The notes beneath the pieces are model-generated. The model saw only the letters and a list, made by a program, of their open reading frames with translations, was not told the DNA's origin and did no database searches. 64,000 bases of DNA from Mycobacterium sp. BK086 (GTDB taxonomy: Bacteria; Actinomycetota; Actinomycetes; Mycobacteriales; Mycobacteriaceae): positions 992,001 to 1,056,000 of the forward strand of contig SNWL01000004.1 of NCBI GenBank assembly GCA_004362315.1, written 5' to 3'. The translations under genes were made by a program, and so were the position numbers. This document shows positions 1 to 14,378 of the stretch, one piece after another. Within the stretch, counting starts at the first letter, position 1; each line of letters opens with the position of its first letter.

Positions 1-5
1 TCCGG

Positions 6-1103
6 TCAACGCTTACGTTTCTTGGGCCGCGTCCCCGGGCGCGGTGTGCGGTTGGCCGCGCCACCCGCCGCTGGTTTGTCCGATCCCAGTTCGGTGCCCG
101 TGTCGGTGTCGATCTCAACCGCTTCGGCCGCGTCCTCGGTATCGGCAGATTCAGTGGCAGCACCGTTGGTCGCCGCAACGCCCTTCTTCGGCTTGGTCGG
201 CTTGGCGCCGGGCGCCGGCGCGTTCGCCGAACGGCGAGCCAGCGCCTCCTCCTTCTTCGCCTCTTCTTCCTTCTCGATCTTGCCGAAGACGTAGTGCTGC
301 TGACCGAACGTCCAGATGTTGTTGGACACCCAGTAGATGATGATGGCGATCGGCAGGAAGGGTCCGCCGACGACGACGCCGAGCGGGAACACGTACAGCG
401 CGAGCTTGTTCATCATCGCGGTCTGCGGGTTGGCCGCAGCCTCCGGACTCTGGCGCGCGACCGAGGCCCGGCTGTTGAAGTAGGTGGCGATACCGGCGAG
501 CAGCATCAGCGGGATGCCGACGGCGATGACCGCCGGTCGGCTGAAGTCGAAGTTCTTGAAGGCCTCCAGGCCCGAGGTCTGGGTCATGCTCGCGCTCAGC
601 GGAGCTCCGAACAGATTCGCGTCGAGGAAGTGCCCGACGTCGGTGGCACTGAAGAAGTAGTTACCGGTGGCGCGGTTCTCCTCCACCGAAAGGCCGAGTT
701 GGCCGAAGCCGTGCTGCGTCCGGTTGAACGACCGCAGCACGTGATACAGCCCGAGGAACACCGGGATCTGAGCCAGCATCGGCAGACAGCCCAGGATCGG
801 GTTGAACCCGTGCTCCCGCTGTAGCTTCTGCATCTCCAGCGCCATCCGCTGGCGGTCCTTGCCGTACTTCTTCTGCAGCGCCTTGATCTGCGGCTGCAAC
901 TCCTGCATCTGCCGGGTGGTACGGATCTGGCGGACGAACGGCTTGTACAGCAGCGCGCGAAGGGTGAACACCAGGAACATCACCGACAGCGCCCAGGCGA
1001 AGAAGTTGGCCGGCCCGAGGAAAGAGGCGAACAGCTTGTACCAGAGCCACATAATCCCCGACACCGGGTAATAGATGACGTCCAGGCTGAACCAATTAAA
1101 CAT
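6..1103 (-). CDS. yidC: YidC/Oxa1-type membrane protein insertase
   Basis: Inserts and folds cytoplasmic-membrane proteins, alone or with SecYEG. The protein is 365 aa. A hydrophobic N-terminus ([15 protein letters not shown]) leads into the conserved YidC core, with the [17 protein letters not shown] cytoplasmic region, a [19 protein letters not shown] membrane segment and a strongly basic C-terminal tail (RPKKRKR). I start at the ATG at 1103, which gives the N-terminus known for mycobacterial YidC; a frame nine codons longer reads a Cys/Ala-rich stretch unlike the family. The upstream gene yidD ends inside its first codons, so rpmH-rnpA-yidD-yidC read leftward as one unit away from dnaA. 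The stop lies five bases from the window edge, so what follows (an R3H/Jag protein in relatives) is not visible. Confidence 0.97.
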   Translation of the reverse strand: MFNWFSLDVIYYPVSGIMWLWYKLFASFLGPANFFAWALSVMFLVFTLRALLYKPFVRQIRTTRQMQELQPQIKALQKKYGKDRQRMALEMQKLQREHGFNPILGCLPMLAQIPVFLGLYHVLRSFNRTQHGFGQLGLSVEENRATGNYFFSATDVGHFLDANLFGAPLSASMTQTSGLEAFKNFDFSRPAVIAVGIPLMLLAGIATYFNSRASVARQSPEAAANPQTAMMNKLALYVFPLGVVVGGPFLPIAIIIYWVSNNIWTFGQQHYVFGKIEKEEEAKKEEALARRSANAPAPGAKPTKPKKGVAATNGAATESADTEDAAEAVEIDTDTGTELGSDKPAAGGAANRTPRPGTRPKKRKR

Positions 1104-1377
1104 GCATGCTCCTGCTGTCGCTGTCGACATCGGCCCCGGGCGCCTGCGGGCACCGCTCGGGTATTGGGTCCCATCCTCCCCGATGCCACGGTCCGCACTT
1201 CCCCAGCCGGATCAGGGTGAGCCAACTCCCCCGGATCAACCCGTATTCGGTCAGCGCGTCCACGGCGTACTGACTACATGTCGGCGTGAACCGGCATGTC
1301 GGCAGGCGCAGTGGCGAGATGGTGTGGCGGTACAGCTCGATGAGGAAGACCAGCGCTCGGACCGGAAGGTGGGTCAC
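1096..1377 (-). CDS. yidD: YidD membrane protein insertion efficiency factor
   Basis: A small protein (93 aa) of the YidD family, which assists YidC-dependent insertion at the inner face of the membrane. It shows the conserved core: an amphipathic start ([15 protein letters not shown]) followed by the Cys-containing motif [11 protein letters not shown], then [24 protein letters not shown]. Its ATG overlaps the rnpA stop by four bases and its stop overlaps the yidC start by eight, so the three genes are translationally coupled. The final 15 or so residues are acidic and not conserved, as is usual. Confidence 0.95.
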   Translation of the reverse strand: MTHLPVRALVFLIELYRHTISPLRLPTCRFTPTCSQYAVDALTEYGLIRGSWLTLIRLGKCGPWHRGGWDPIPERCPQAPGADVDSDSRSMHV

Positions 1378-1730
1378 CGCGCCTTCTCCATCAGATCGTG
1401 GGTGCGACGGATGCCGGTGCGCAGCTGCTGTTCCAACCGAGCCGACATCGCGTGGCGGCTGGTGGGCAGCGCACGGATCACGATGCGCTCGTCTGGCGTG
1501 AGATCCGGGAGGACCGCTCTGGCTACATGCCGCAGCCGGCGGGACACTTGATGCCGCTGGACGGCATTGCCCACGGATTTGGCGACCACCAGACCGATTC
1601 GGGGTCCGCCGTCGGTCTGGGACTCACGTCGTGCGTGCACGACGATGTCCGGCTGCGCCGCTCGCACCCCGTGCTTGATGGTGGCGCCGAACTCCGCAGA
1701 CCGTGTCATCCGGAACTGAGCCGGGAGCAC
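1374..1730 (-). CDS. rnpA: Ribonuclease P protein component
   Basis: Protein subunit (118 aa) that binds RNase P RNA and helps process the 5' ends of tRNAs. The family landmarks are present: an N-terminal aromatic/basic binding cleft ([16 protein letters not shown]), the RNR-like stretch [16 protein letters not shown], and a basic C-terminus. It follows rpmH after 18 bases and overlaps yidD by an ATGA. The start used gives [11 protein letters not shown]; an internal Met at residue 8 is possible but would cut the N-terminal strand. Confidence 0.95.
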   Translation of the reverse strand: MLPAQFRMTRSAEFGATIKHGVRAAQPDIVVHARRESQTDGGPRIGLVVAKSVGNAVQRHQVSRRLRHVARAVLPDLTPDERIVIRALPTSRHAMSARLEQQLRTGIRRTHDLMEKAR

Positions 1731-1748
1731 GCCGCCTGATCTCGTGGA

Positions 1749-1892
1749 TCAGGCAGTCAGTGAACGACGCCCCTTGCGGCGCCGGCCCGTCACGATGGCG
1801 CGCCCGGCACGGGTGCGCATACGCAGACGGAAGCCGTGAACCCGCGCCCGGCGCCGGTTGTTCGGCTGGAAGGTCCGCTTGCCCTTGGCCAC
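1749..1892 (-). CDS. rpmH: Large ribosomal subunit protein bL34
   Basis: A 47-aa, very basic 50S subunit protein. The sequence [20 protein letters not shown] and the end [11 protein letters not shown] are diagnostic. I start at the GTG at 1892: it is preceded by a GAGGAG Shine-Dalgarno five to ten bases upstream and gives the standard length. A frame opening further upstream would add about 48 residues with no bL34 similarity. First gene of the leftward rpmH-rnpA-yidD-yidC unit, divergent from dnaA. Confidence 0.96.
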
Positions 1893-2464
1893 GGCTATAT
1901 CTCCTCGTCGTATGGCAGTCGCTATCCGGTGGACACGCTTACGCGTGTACCCAGACGAACGCCACTGCTCGTTATAAGCTCTGGTCTCGCTCGAAACCGG
2001 CGCGGTCCCGAATCCCGGTCGCAGCCGTATCGCCACGTACGGGCGACTGTTCGAGGGTACTGACCGAGCTTCCCCTGGTCAAACCGCCTTGTCGGACCGT
2101 TCATCGCCGCAGGGATGAACAACCGTCACAGCCGTCACGAGCCTCCCGCGCGCCGTTATACCAACGTGATCAGAATGTTGCAGAACGGTTGGCACCCGCC
2201 CCGAAAACTGTTAGCTTCTGCCAAAGCCGCTTCAGCACGGGGCGGCGCGCCAATCAACTAGCGGGGGCACAGGCCGGCGTAAGTCCAGACGACACCGAAT
2301 TGCTCGGATTAACTGCCGGCCCGAGTTCCTGCGCCGATATGCTGCGAGACGAGGACGACTGTCCTGTCCACACCTGTGGATAACTATGTGGACAGATTTG
2401 TCGTCGTCTCCTTTGCTTTTGTGTGTTCTATGGAATTTGCCGATCGGACCAGGGGGATCTGTCG
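1893..2464. promoter_or_regulatory. rpmH-dnaA intergenic control region
   Basis: A 572-bp stretch between divergent rpmH and dnaA without a convincing gene. It should hold the promoters of both. Near its dnaA side (2364-2395) it carries three DnaA-box-like 9-mers in 32 bp, which fits DnaA autoregulation. No single -10/-35 pair stands out clearly enough to call. Confidence 0.7.
2364..2395. promoter_or_regulatory. Cluster of three DnaA boxes upstream of dnaA
   Basis: Three adjacent DnaA-box-like 9-mers: CTGTCCACA at 2364-2372, TGTGGATAA at 2375-2383 (exact reverse complement of the classical TTATCCACA) and TGTGGACAG at 2387-2395. They end about 70 bp before the dnaA start codon, where bound DnaA could repress its own gene or assist origin firing. 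Confidence 0.75.
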
Positions 2465-3967
2465 TTGACCGAAGATCCCGGTTCAGCGTTCGCCACAGTG
2501 TGGAGCTCGGTCGTTGCTGAGCTCAACGGCGACGGAACTGCGGACCCACGCCTCAGTAATGGCACTGGCGGCGACGCTCCGCTGACCCCGCAACAGCGGG
2601 CGTGGCTCAAGTTGGTCCAGCCGCTGACCATCGCCGAGGGGTTCGCGCTCCTGTCAGTGCCGAGCAGTTTCGTCCAGAACGAGATCGAGCGTCATCTGCG
2701 GACCCAGATCGTCGACGCCCTCAGTCGCCGGCTCGGACAGCGGGTCGAGCTCGGCGTGCGCATCGCCCCGCCGGATCTGGAAGCCGACGAGGACCCCGCT
2801 ACCCCGGACGTCCAGGCGGCCGATCCCGAACTCGACGAAGTCGACGAGGATCGCGAAGCCTTGGCCAGCGCCCACGAAACCTGGCCGAGTTATTTCATCG
2901 AACGCCCGCGCAGCAATACCGCCGCGGAGACTCCGGCCATCAGCCTCAACCGGCGCTACACCTTCGACACGTTCGTCATCGGAGCGTCGAATCGATTCGC
3001 GCACGCCGCCGCACTGGCGATCGCCGAAGCACCGGCCCGCGCGTACAACCCGTTGTTCATCTGGGGCGAGTCCGGACTGGGCAAGACCCACCTGCTGCAT
3101 GCGGCAGGCAACTACGCCCAGCGGCTGTTCCCCGGCATGCGGGTGAAGTACGTCTCGACCGAAGAGTTCACCAACGACTTCATCAACTCGCTGCGCGACG
3201 ACCGCAAGGTCGCCTTCAAGCGCAGTTACCGCGATATCGACGTGCTGCTGGTCGACGACATCCAGTTCATCGAAGGCAAGGAAGGTATCCAGGAAGAGTT
3301 CTTCCATACCTTCAACACGTTGCACAACGCCAACAAACAGATCGTCATCTCCTCAGACCGGCCGCCGAAACAGCTGGCCACTCTCGAAGACCGGCTGCGC
3401 ACCAGGTTCGAGTGGGGTCTGATCACCGATGTTCAGCCGCCCGAGTTGGAAACCCGCATCGCCATCCTTCGCAAGAAGGCTCAGATGGAGCGGCTCGATG
3501 TGCCCGATGACGTCCTGGAACTCATCGCCAGCAGCATCGAGCGCAACATCCGGGAGCTCGAGGGTGCGCTGATCCGGGTCACGGCCTTCGCCTCGCTGAA
3601 CAAGACACCGATCGACAAGGCCCTGGCCGAGATCGTCTTGCGGGATCTGATCGCCGACGCCGGCACCATGCAGATCAGCACGGCGGCCATCATGGCGGCC
3701 ACCGCCGAGTACTTCGACACCACCGTCGAGGAATTGCGCGGCCCCGGCAAGACCAGAGCACTGGCGCAATCCCGGCAGATCGCGATGTATCTGTGCCGAG
3801 AACTCACCGATCTGTCGCTGCCCAAGATCGGCCAGGCGTTCGGCCGTGACCACACCACAGTCATGTACGCCGAGAAGAAGATTCGCGGTGAAATGGCCCA
3901 TCGGCGTGAGGTGTTCGATCACGTCAAGGAACTCACCACACGGATTCGTCAGCGTTCCAAGCGCTGA
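2465..3967 (+). CDS. dnaA: Chromosomal replication initiator protein DnaA
   Basis: Binds DnaA boxes at oriC, melts the origin and loads the helicase (500 aa). Domain I is at about residues 1-90 and is followed by an acidic, poorly conserved linker. The AAA+ domain has Walker [10 protein letters not shown] at 201-209 and Walker B LLVDDIQF near 261-268. The C-terminal DNA-binding domain ends with the signature [14 protein letters not shown] near 460. I start at the TTG at 2465 (LTEDPGSAF): it matches the TTG start of M. tuberculosis dnaA and has a GGGGGAT ribosome site about 10 bases upstream. The longer in-frame opening at 2423 adds residues not found in relatives. Confidence 0.97.
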   Translation: MTEDPGSAFATVWSSVVAELNGDGTADPRLSNGTGGDAPLTPQQRAWLKLVQPLTIAEGFALLSVPSSFVQNEIERHLRTQIVDALSRRLGQRVELGVRIAPPDLEADEDPATPDVQAADPELDEVDEDREALASAHETWPSYFIERPRSNTAAETPAISLNRRYTFDTFVIGASNRFAHAAALAIAEAPARAYNPLFIWGESGLGKTHLLHAAGNYAQRLFPGMRVKYVSTEEFTNDFINSLRDDRKVAFKRSYRDIDVLLVDDIQFIEGKEGIQEEFFHTFNTLHNANKQIVISSDRPPKQLATLEDRLRTRFEWGLITDVQPPELETRIAILRKKAQMERLDVPDDVLELIASSIERNIRELEGALIRVTAFASLNKTPIDKALAEIVLRDLIADAGTMQISTAAIMAATAEYFDTTVEELRGPGKTRALAQSRQIAMYLCRELTDLSLPKIGQAFGRDHTTVMYAEKKIRGEMAHRREVFDHVKELTTRIRQRSKR

Positions 3968-4471
3968 AATCCCACTTTTTCTGTCATCTCGTCATAAAAA
4001 CTTTGGTCACTGTCGTACCAGTGGTCACACTCCTGCCTTGTGCACACGGCTGTGGACAACACCTCACAACTCCGTCGAAGTACCCGAATGACAATGAACA
4101 ACCCGTGGCTGTGCACACGCGCCCTGTGATTCGCCGGCAGTCATACACAACTGATGCACATGCCGTCACCGCATCGGAGCAGGCGCTCGACCGCTTGGTC
4201 CACAGGTTGCACAGGCCCTATTACTGTTGCCGTTATCTCTCTTCCATTTCCTTCTTTGAAGACAGGGTTGGGGAACAGCCGGTTCACAGGGCGCCTCGCA
4301 CCGTGCCGTGGTGCTCTTGTCACCCCGATCGATTAGCTTTCAAGATGGCGCCCGACGCTCTACGGTTGTTCTTCTGACTGCCGTTCTGCGGCTGTCGCTC
4401 ACAGATCACGCTCGCCAGTGCTTCGGCATGGGTGGACGCTGGTCGGGGTTATTGGGTGATGAAGGGACTGT
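3968..4471. other. Chromosomal origin of replication (oriC), dnaA-dnaN intergenic region
   Basis: About 500 bp without a gene between dnaA and dnaN, the mycobacterial oriC position. It contains one perfect mycobacterial-type DnaA box (TGTGGACAA, 4051-4059) and several with one or two mismatches, for example TTGTGCACA (4038-4046), CTGTGCACA (4109-4117) and TGGTCCACA (4196-4204). A T/A-rich tract (3975-4010) just after dnaA and another near 4215-4260 could be unwinding sites. The dnaN promoter probably lies at its right end. Confidence 0.9.
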
Positions 4472-5665
4472 GTGCACGTGGCAACTACGACGGTTGGCTC
4501 CGACTTGAAGTTCCGCCTGGTGCGGGAGGACTTCGCCGATGCGGTGGCCTGGGTTGCACGTAATCTCCCCACCCGTCCGACCGTGCCGGTGCTGGCCGGG
4601 GTGTTGCTCACCGGCTCCGATGAGGGTCTGACCATCTCCGGCTTCGATTACGAAGTCTCGGCCGAAGTGCGCGTGCCCGCCGAAATCGCTTCTCCTGGAA
4701 GTGTTTTGGTCTCCGGCCGGCTGTTATCCGATATCACCCGAGCACTGCCTGCCAAGCCCGTCGATGTGACCGTCGAGGGCACCCGGGTGGCGCTGACGTG
4801 CGGAAGCGCGCGATTCTCGCTGCCGACCATGGCGGTCGAGGATTACCCGGCGTTGCCAGAGCTGCCCGAGGAAACCGGTGTCATCTCGGCCGATCTGTTC
4901 GCCGAGGCCATCGGTCAGGTCGCCGTCGCGGCCGGTCGTGACGACACGCTGCCGATGCTGACCGGTATCCGCGTCGAGATTTCCGGTGAGACAGTGGTTT
5001 TGGCCGCCACCGACCGGTTCCGGCTGGCCGTGCGCGAGCTGACGTGGGCGACCTCATCGCCGAGCCTGGAAGCCGCGGTACTGGTGCCGGCCAAGACATT
5101 GTCCGAGGCGGCGAAGGCGGGAACGTCCGGTGCCGAGGTGCATCTAGCGCTCGGCGCCGGATCCACCGTGGGTAAAGAGGGCCTGCTGGGTATCCGCAGC
5201 GGCGGTAAGCGCAGCACGACCCGGCTGCTCGACGCGGAGTTCCCGAAATTCCGCCAGCTGCTGCCCGCCGAGCACACCGCGGTGGCCACCATCGGTGTCG
5301 GCGAGCTGACCGATGCGATCAAACGTGTCGCGCTGGTCGCCGATCGCGGCGCGCAGGTGCGGATGGAATTCGGCGACGGCGTGCTGCATCTATCGGCCGG
5401 CGCCGACGATGTGGGCCGTGCCGAGGAAGATCTGGCTGTCGAATTCGCCGGCGAGCCCCTCACGATCGCGTTCAACCCCACCTATCTGACCGACGGTCTG
5501 GGCTCGTTGCATTCCGATCGGGTGACATTCGGCTTCACCACCCCGAGCCGGCCCGCGGTGCTGCGGCCGGCGAATGGTGAAGAACAGGTAGAAGGCACCG
5601 GGCCGTTCCCCGCCGTTCAGACCGACTACGTATATCTGTTGATGCCGGTCCGGCTTCCCGGTTAA
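4472..5665 (+). CDS. dnaN: DNA polymerase III beta subunit (sliding clamp)
   Basis: Ring-shaped processivity clamp for replication and repair polymerases, 397 aa, the full three-domain length. Recognisable blocks are [54 protein letters not shown] and the C-terminal [13 protein letters not shown], part of the peptide-binding pocket. The GTG at 4472 gives MHVATTTVG, aligned with M. tuberculosis MDAATTTVG. A second GTG at 4478 has better spacing from the AAGGGA at 4462-4467 and may be the real start. Followed by gnd after 28 bp. Confidence 0.97.
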   Translation: MHVATTTVGSDLKFRLVREDFADAVAWVARNLPTRPTVPVLAGVLLTGSDEGLTISGFDYEVSAEVRVPAEIASPGSVLVSGRLLSDITRALPAKPVDVTVEGTRVALTCGSARFSLPTMAVEDYPALPELPEETGVISADLFAEAIGQVAVAAGRDDTLPMLTGIRVEISGETVVLAATDRFRLAVRELTWATSSPSLEAAVLVPAKTLSEAAKAGTSGAEVHLALGAGSTVGKEGLLGIRSGGKRSTTRLLDAEFPKFRQLLPAEHTAVATIGVGELTDAIKRVALVADRGAQVRMEFGDGVLHLSAGADDVGRAEEDLAVEFAGEPLTIAFNPTYLTDGLGSLHSDRVTFGFTTPSRPAVLRPANGEEQVEGTGPFPAVQTDYVYLLMPVRLPG

Positions 5666-5693
5666 TCCGGACCCCTGACCTAGAGAGGCACAC

Positions 5694-6587
5694 ATGCAGT
5701 TGGGTTTGGTCGGTCTTGGGAAAATGGGCTTCAACATGCGTCAGCGCTTGCGCGAGGGCGGACACGAAGTCGTCGGATACGACCCCAGACCAGAGGTGAC
5801 GGATGTGCCCAGCTTGGCTGGGCTGGCCGAAGCACTCAGCGCTCCCCGCGTGGTCTGGGTGATGGTGCCGTCCGGGCCGATCACCGATGACACCATCACC
5901 GAACTCGCCGCGGTGCTCAGCCCGGGCGATCTGGTGGTCGACGGCGGTAACTCCAAATACACCGAAGACGGTAAGCATGCGGAACTGCTTGCCACCAAAG
6001 GGATTTCATTCGTCGACGCCGGTGTGTCCGGCGGAATCTGGGGTTTGGCCGAAGGCTACGGCCTGATGGTCGGCGGTAGCGACGAAGATGTGGCGCGGGT
6101 GATGCCGATCTTCGAAACTCTGCGCCCGCCCGGTGATCTTGCCGACGGTTTCGTTCACGCCGGCCCGGTCGGTGCCGGTCATTACGCCAAGATGGTGCAC
6201 AACGGCATCGAGTACGGGCTGATGATGGCCTATGCCGAAGGTTACGAGCTGCTGGCCGCCGAACCGTTGATCAAGGACACCCAAGCTGTGATCCAGGCGT
6301 GGACCAACGGCACCGTCGTGCGGTCCTGGCTGCAACAGCTGCTGGCCAAGGCGCTCGCGGAAGACCCGTCGTTCGACGCGATTTCCGGCTACACCGAGGA
6401 CTCCGGCGAAGGCCGCTGGACCGTCGAAGAGGCGATCCGCCACCGGGTGCCCATGCCGGTCATCGCGGCGTCGCTGTTCGCCAGGTTCGCTTCGCGCCAA
6501 GAGGATTCACCGACCATGAAAGCAGTCTCGGCATTGCGCAACCAGTTCGGTGGACACGCGGTCAAGCGGGTCTCGGTGTCGGGATAA
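5694..6587 (+). CDS. gnd: 6-phosphogluconate dehydrogenase, decarboxylating (short NAD-type)
   Basis: Oxidises and decarboxylates 6-phosphogluconate to ribulose 5-phosphate in the pentose phosphate pathway. It has the N-terminal nucleotide-binding GLVGLGKMGFNM, VVDGGNSKYTED, and the substrate/catalytic regions DAGVSGGIWGLAEGYGLMVGG and AKMVHNGIEYGLM. At 297 aa it belongs to the short GntZ-like class rather than the 470-aa class. It sits between dnaN and recF, an arrangement of fast-growing mycobacteria that M. tuberculosis lacks. An AGAGAGG ribosome site precedes the ATG, and recF starts nine bases after the stop. Confidence 0.95.
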   Translation: MQLGLVGLGKMGFNMRQRLREGGHEVVGYDPRPEVTDVPSLAGLAEALSAPRVVWVMVPSGPITDDTITELAAVLSPGDLVVDGGNSKYTEDGKHAELLATKGISFVDAGVSGGIWGLAEGYGLMVGGSDEDVARVMPIFETLRPPGDLADGFVHAGPVGAGHYAKMVHNGIEYGLMMAYAEGYELLAAEPLIKDTQAVIQAWTNGTVVRSWLQQLLAKALAEDPSFDAISGYTEDSGEGRWTVEEAIRHRVPMPVIAASLFARFASRQEDSPTMKAVSALRNQFGGHAVKRVSVSG

Positions 6588-6596
6588 CGAGGCCCG

Positions 6597-7745
6597 ATGT
6601 ACGTCCGGCACCTGGCGCTACGCGACTTTCGGTCGTGGCAGAACGTCGAGCTCGAGTTGGCGCCGGGCCGGACCGTATTCGTCGGACCCAACGGGTTCGG
6701 GAAGACGAATCTCGTTGAAGCACTGTGGTATTGCGCAACTCTCGGATCGCATCGGGTGGCCACGGATGCGCCGCTGATCCGCGCCGGCGCCGAACGTGCG
6801 GTGGTCTCCACGATCGTCGTCAATGAGGGGCGGGAACTCGCGGTCGATATCGAGATCGCGGCGGGACGGGCGAACAAGGCACGGCTGAACCGTTCTCCGG
6901 TCCGCAGCACTCGGGAGGTCCTGGGCGCGGTACGCGCGGTGTTGTTCGCGCCGGAGGATCTTGCGCTCGTGCGTGGCGACCCAGGGGAACGCCGACGGTA
7001 TCTCGACGAGCTCGCTTCGGTACGTCGGCCGCGGGTGGCGGGGATCCGGGCGGATTACGAGAAGGTGCTCAAACAACGTACCGCGTTGCTGAAATCCGCT
7101 GCGGGAGCACGGTTTCGGGGTGATGTCGGCGCGCTCGAGACACTCGACGTGTGGGACGGTCACCTGGCCGCGCACGGCGCGCAGTTGATGGCGGCCCGGA
7201 TCGAGCTCACGAACCTGCTGGCGCCGGAGGTGGAGAAGGCCTACCAGCTGCTGGCCCCGGCATCGCGGCCGGCGGCGATCGCCTATCGCAGCAGTGTGGA
7301 ATTGAGCGATGATGCCGGCCAGGACGTCGAGTACCTGGAGGCCGCGCTGCTGGCCGGGCTCGCGGCGAAGCGCGGTGCCGAACTGGAACGAGGGGTGTGC
7401 CTGGTCGGCCCGCACCGCGACGATCTGGAGCTGCGGCTGGGCGATCAGCCCGCCAAGGGTTTTGCCAGTCATGGCGAATCCTGGTCTATGGCACTGGCAT
7501 TGCGGCTCGCGTCCTATGAACTGCTGCGCACCGAAGGCAGCGAACCGGTGTTGATTCTCGACGACGTGTTCGCCGAATTGGACAATGCCCGCCGTCGTGC
7601 GTTGGCGGGCGTGGCCGCTGACGCCGAGCAGGTACTGATCACCGCGGCGGTCGGCGAGGACATCCCGGCCGATTGGGACGCCACCCGGATCGGGATCACG
7701 TTGCGCGACGACGACGGAGGACGAATGTCGGAGGTGACGGCGTGA
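6597..7745 (+). CDS. recF: RecF recombination/gap-repair ATPase
   Basis: ABC/SMC-like ATPase that helps RecO and RecR load RecA at single-strand gaps (382 aa). Walker [10 protein letters not shown] lies at residues 30-38, the signature-like region is [14 protein letters not shown], and Walker [13 protein letters not shown] is near 318. The stop overlaps the next GTG (GTGA), so it is coupled to the DUF721 gene. Confidence 0.96.
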   Translation: MYVRHLALRDFRSWQNVELELAPGRTVFVGPNGFGKTNLVEALWYCATLGSHRVATDAPLIRAGAERAVVSTIVVNEGRELAVDIEIAAGRANKARLNRSPVRSTREVLGAVRAVLFAPEDLALVRGDPGERRRYLDELASVRRPRVAGIRADYEKVLKQRTALLKSAAGARFRGDVGALETLDVWDGHLAAHGAQLMAARIELTNLLAPEVEKAYQLLAPASRPAAIAYRSSVELSDDAGQDVEYLEAALLAGLAAKRGAELERGVCLVGPHRDDLELRLGDQPAKGFASHGESWSMALALRLASYELLRTEGSEPVLILDDVFAELDNARRRALAGVAADAEQVLITAAVGEDIPADWDATRIGITLRDDDGGRMSEVTA

Positions 7746-8317
7746 CCGAGCCCGAGGACAACGACGACGACCAGCCGGTCGGGCCGCCCGAGCACCTGGC
7801 CGGGCTGGCCGGCATGGATTTGGTGCGCCGCACTTTGGAGGAAGCCCGCGGCGCGGCGCGCAGTCAGGGTAAAGAGGTCGGCCGCGGTGGCCGCTCCCCC
7901 GGCGCTCGCCGCGGTGCCGAGCGCGGCAACCGCCGGACCTGGTCGGGACCGGGACCGGATCGTCGTGACCCGCAGACCTTCGCGACGGCGGCCAACGAGT
8001 TGGCGAAGTCCCGCGGCTGGACGGGCAAGGTAGCCGAGGGCGCGGTGTTCGCGCAGTGGGCGACAGTGGTCGGCGAGCAGATCGCCGAGCACGCCGAGCC
8101 GACCGCGCTGCGCGACGGTGTGCTCAGTGTGGCGGCAGAGTCGACGGCATGGGCGACGCAGCTGCGGATGGTGCAGTCCCAGCTGCTGGCCAAGATCGCG
8201 GCGGCGGTCGGCGATGGTGTGGTGAAGTCTCTGAAGATCACCGGCCCGGTGGCGCCGTCATGGCGCAAGGGGCCGCTCCATATATCGGGGCGCGGTCCGC
8301 GCGACACCTACGGCTGA
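7742..8317 (+). CDS. DUF721 / DciA-like protein (Rv0004 homologue)
   Basis: A 191-aa protein of the DUF721 family conserved next to recF in actinobacteria. An acidic N-terminus ([15 protein letters not shown]) is followed by a helix ([20 protein letters not shown]), a basic linker and the folded DUF721 part ([37 protein letters not shown]) with the usual end [20 protein letters not shown]721 proteins of the DciA type are reported to act with the replicative helicase; the role here is inferred from family and position. The GTG at 7742 overlaps the recF stop. Confidence 0.9.
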   Translation: MTEPEDNDDDQPVGPPEHLAGLAGMDLVRRTLEEARGAARSQGKEVGRGGRSPGARRGAERGNRRTWSGPGPDRRDPQTFATAANELAKSRGWTGKVAEGAVFAQWATVVGEQIAEHAEPTALRDGVLSVAAESTAWATQLRMVQSQLLAKIAAAVGDGVVKSLKITGPVAPSWRKGPLHISGRGPRDTYG

Positions 8318-10553
<2,236 letters not shown>

Positions 10554-10569
10554 CTAGGACTGAAATCAC

Positions 10570-13116
<2,547 letters not shown>

Positions 13117-13125
13117 GGAGTGGCG

Positions 13126-13986
13126 GTGAGCGCACCGAACGAGCCGGGCCAACCCGGACCGGGTGCTAACGGTGGATCCGGCGAGGTTCCACCCTGGCAG
13201 CGTGGTGCGGCACGGGCGCGACAAGGCGGTGCTCCGCAGCAGCGACCGGCCGCCGAGGGCCAGCCCCGGCCGGCGGCCCCGCCCGCAGGTCCGCCGTCGA
13301 GCATCGAACAACGGGTCAACCGGTTCATCACCGGTTCCGCCGCACCGGACATGTCGGGTGTAAGCGGCCCGCCTCCGCCCCCGCGGCAGGACAGCGAGGC
13401 TCCGCAGAATCGACCTGAGCCCCGGCCCGAACCGCGTCCAGAACCCCGGCCCGAACCGCGGGGTGAGCGCACCGAGGCCTACGCCAGCGAGCTGCCGGAC
13501 CTGTCGGGGTCGACCCCGCCGAAGCCGGCGACGCAGCAGCAGCCACGCAAACCGGCACCCGAGCAGCCGGCTCGTCCGGCCACCCCGGCTGGCCGAGTTC
13601 AGGTGGCCGCCAACCGATCTCGCGGTCCGGTGCGCGCCAGCATGCAGATCCGGCGCATCGATCCGTGGAGCGCTCTGAAGGTGTCGCTGCTGCTGTCGGT
13701 GGCGCTGTTCTTCGTGTGGATGATCGCCGTGGCGTTTCTGTATCTCGTGCTGGGCGGCATGGGTGTGTGGAGCAAGCTCAACAGCAATGTGGGCGACCTG
13801 CTGACGGCTACCAGCGGGGGCGGCGGCGAGTTGGTGTCCAGCGGAACGATCTTCGGCGGCGCGGCGCTGATCGGTCTGGTGAACATCGTGCTGCTGACGG
13901 CGATGGCCACGGTCGGTGCGTTCATCTACAACCTGTCCACCGACATCGTCGGCGGTATCGAGGTCACGCTGGCCGACCGGGACTAG
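13126..13986 (+). CDS. DUF3566 membrane protein (Rv0007 homologue)
   Basis: A 286-aa protein conserved after gyrA in mycobacteria. The first 165 residues are Pro/Gly-rich and low in complexity, including a short tandem of EPRP units (near 13410-13462). The C-terminal DUF3566 domain starts at [20 protein letters not shown] and holds two membrane helices ([40 protein letters not shown]). I start at the GTG at 13126 ([11 protein letters not shown]), five bases after the AAGGAG at 13115-13120. A GTG at 13120 overlaps that site. Function unknown. Confidence 0.9.
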   Translation: MSAPNEPGQPGPGANGGSGEVPPWQRGAARARQGGAPQQRPAAEGQPRPAAPPAGPPSSIEQRVNRFITGSAAPDMSGVSGPPPPPRQDSEAPQNRPEPRPEPRPEPRPEPRGERTEAYASELPDLSGSTPPKPATQQQPRKPAPEQPARPATPAGRVQVAANRSRGPVRASMQIRRIDPWSALKVSLLLSVALFFVWMIAVAFLYLVLGGMGVWSKLNSNVGDLLTATSGGGGELVSSGTIFGGAALIGLVNIVLLTAMATVGAFIYNLSTDIVGGIEVTLADRD

Positions 13987-14001
13987 CCCCGTTCACCGGT
14001 T

Positions 14002-14031
14002 TTGGTTGCAGTGCTGGTGGTGCGGTAATCT
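14002..14031 (+). promoter_or_regulatory. Candidate promoter of the ileT-alaT tRNA unit
   Basis: TTGGTT (14002-14007), an 18-bp spacer and TAATCT (14026-14031) form a sigma-70-type promoter about 25 bp before tRNA-Ile. Confidence 0.4.
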
Positions 14032-14056
14032 CGTCGCTCGGTCGTATGTGAAATAC

Positions 14057-14130
14057 GGGCCTATAGCTCAGGCGGTTAGAGCGCTTCGCTGATAACGAAG
14101 AGGTCGGAGGTTCGAGTCCTCCTAGGCCCA
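14057..14130 (+). tRNA. ileT: tRNA-Ile(GAT)
   Basis: A 74-nt cloverleaf: acceptor GGGCCTA pairs with TAGGCCC, anticodon stem CTTCG/CGAAG with loop CTGATAA (anticodon GAT), and T-loop GTTCGAGTC. CCA is not encoded. Confidence 0.98.
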
Positions 14131-14159
14131 CGATGTCCTGGTCGACGGGAAGGGCGCCC

Positions 14160-14252
14160 GTGCGGATTGCACTGCTGTTGGCGGTGTTGGTCGCGGGCGC
14201 CGCGGTCATTCAGCGCCGGCGCGGCGAGGTGTGGCACACCCTCGACGACTGA
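14160..14252 (+). CDS. DLW-39-like micropeptide between ileT and alaT
   Basis: A 30-aa hydrophobic peptide (RIALLLAVLVAGAAVIQRR then GEVWHTLDD). Mycobacteria usually carry a gene of this kind between these two tRNAs, called the DLW-39 family for its conserved C-terminal DLW; here that position reads EVW. The GTG at 14160 has a GGGAAGGG ribosome site (14147-14154) five bases upstream. An ATG at 14133 would give 39 aa but starts three bases after the tRNA. One membrane helix is likely; function unknown. Confidence 0.6.
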   Translation: MRIALLLAVLVAGAAVIQRRRGEVWHTLDD

Positions 14253-14261
14253 GGCACTCGA

Positions 14262-14334
14262 GGGGCCTTAGCTCAGTTGGTAGAGCGCTGCCTTTGCAAG
14301 GCAGATGTCAGGAGTTCGAATCTCCTAGGCTCCA
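14262..14334 (+). tRNA. alaT: tRNA-Ala(TGC), carrying attL of the integrated element
   Basis: A 73-nt cloverleaf: acceptor GGGGCCT/AGGCTCC with a G-T pair, anticodon stem CTGCC/GGCAG with loop TTTGCAA (anticodon TGC), discriminator A at 14334, no encoded CCA. The 3' part from 14290 belongs to the 65-bp direct repeat of the element, so insertion left the tRNA intact. Confidence 0.98.
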
Positions 14335-14354
14335 CAATCAAACAGGGTCAGGCG
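14290..14354. repeat. attL, 65-bp direct repeat (left copy)
   Basis: Starts in the anticodon stem of tRNA-Ala and ends 20 bp beyond its 3' end. Identical to 29433-29497; bases on both sides differ between the copies (T/C before, G/T after). Confidence 0.95.
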
Positions 14355-14378
14355 GCAATCGTCTGGCCTGTTCTGCAT

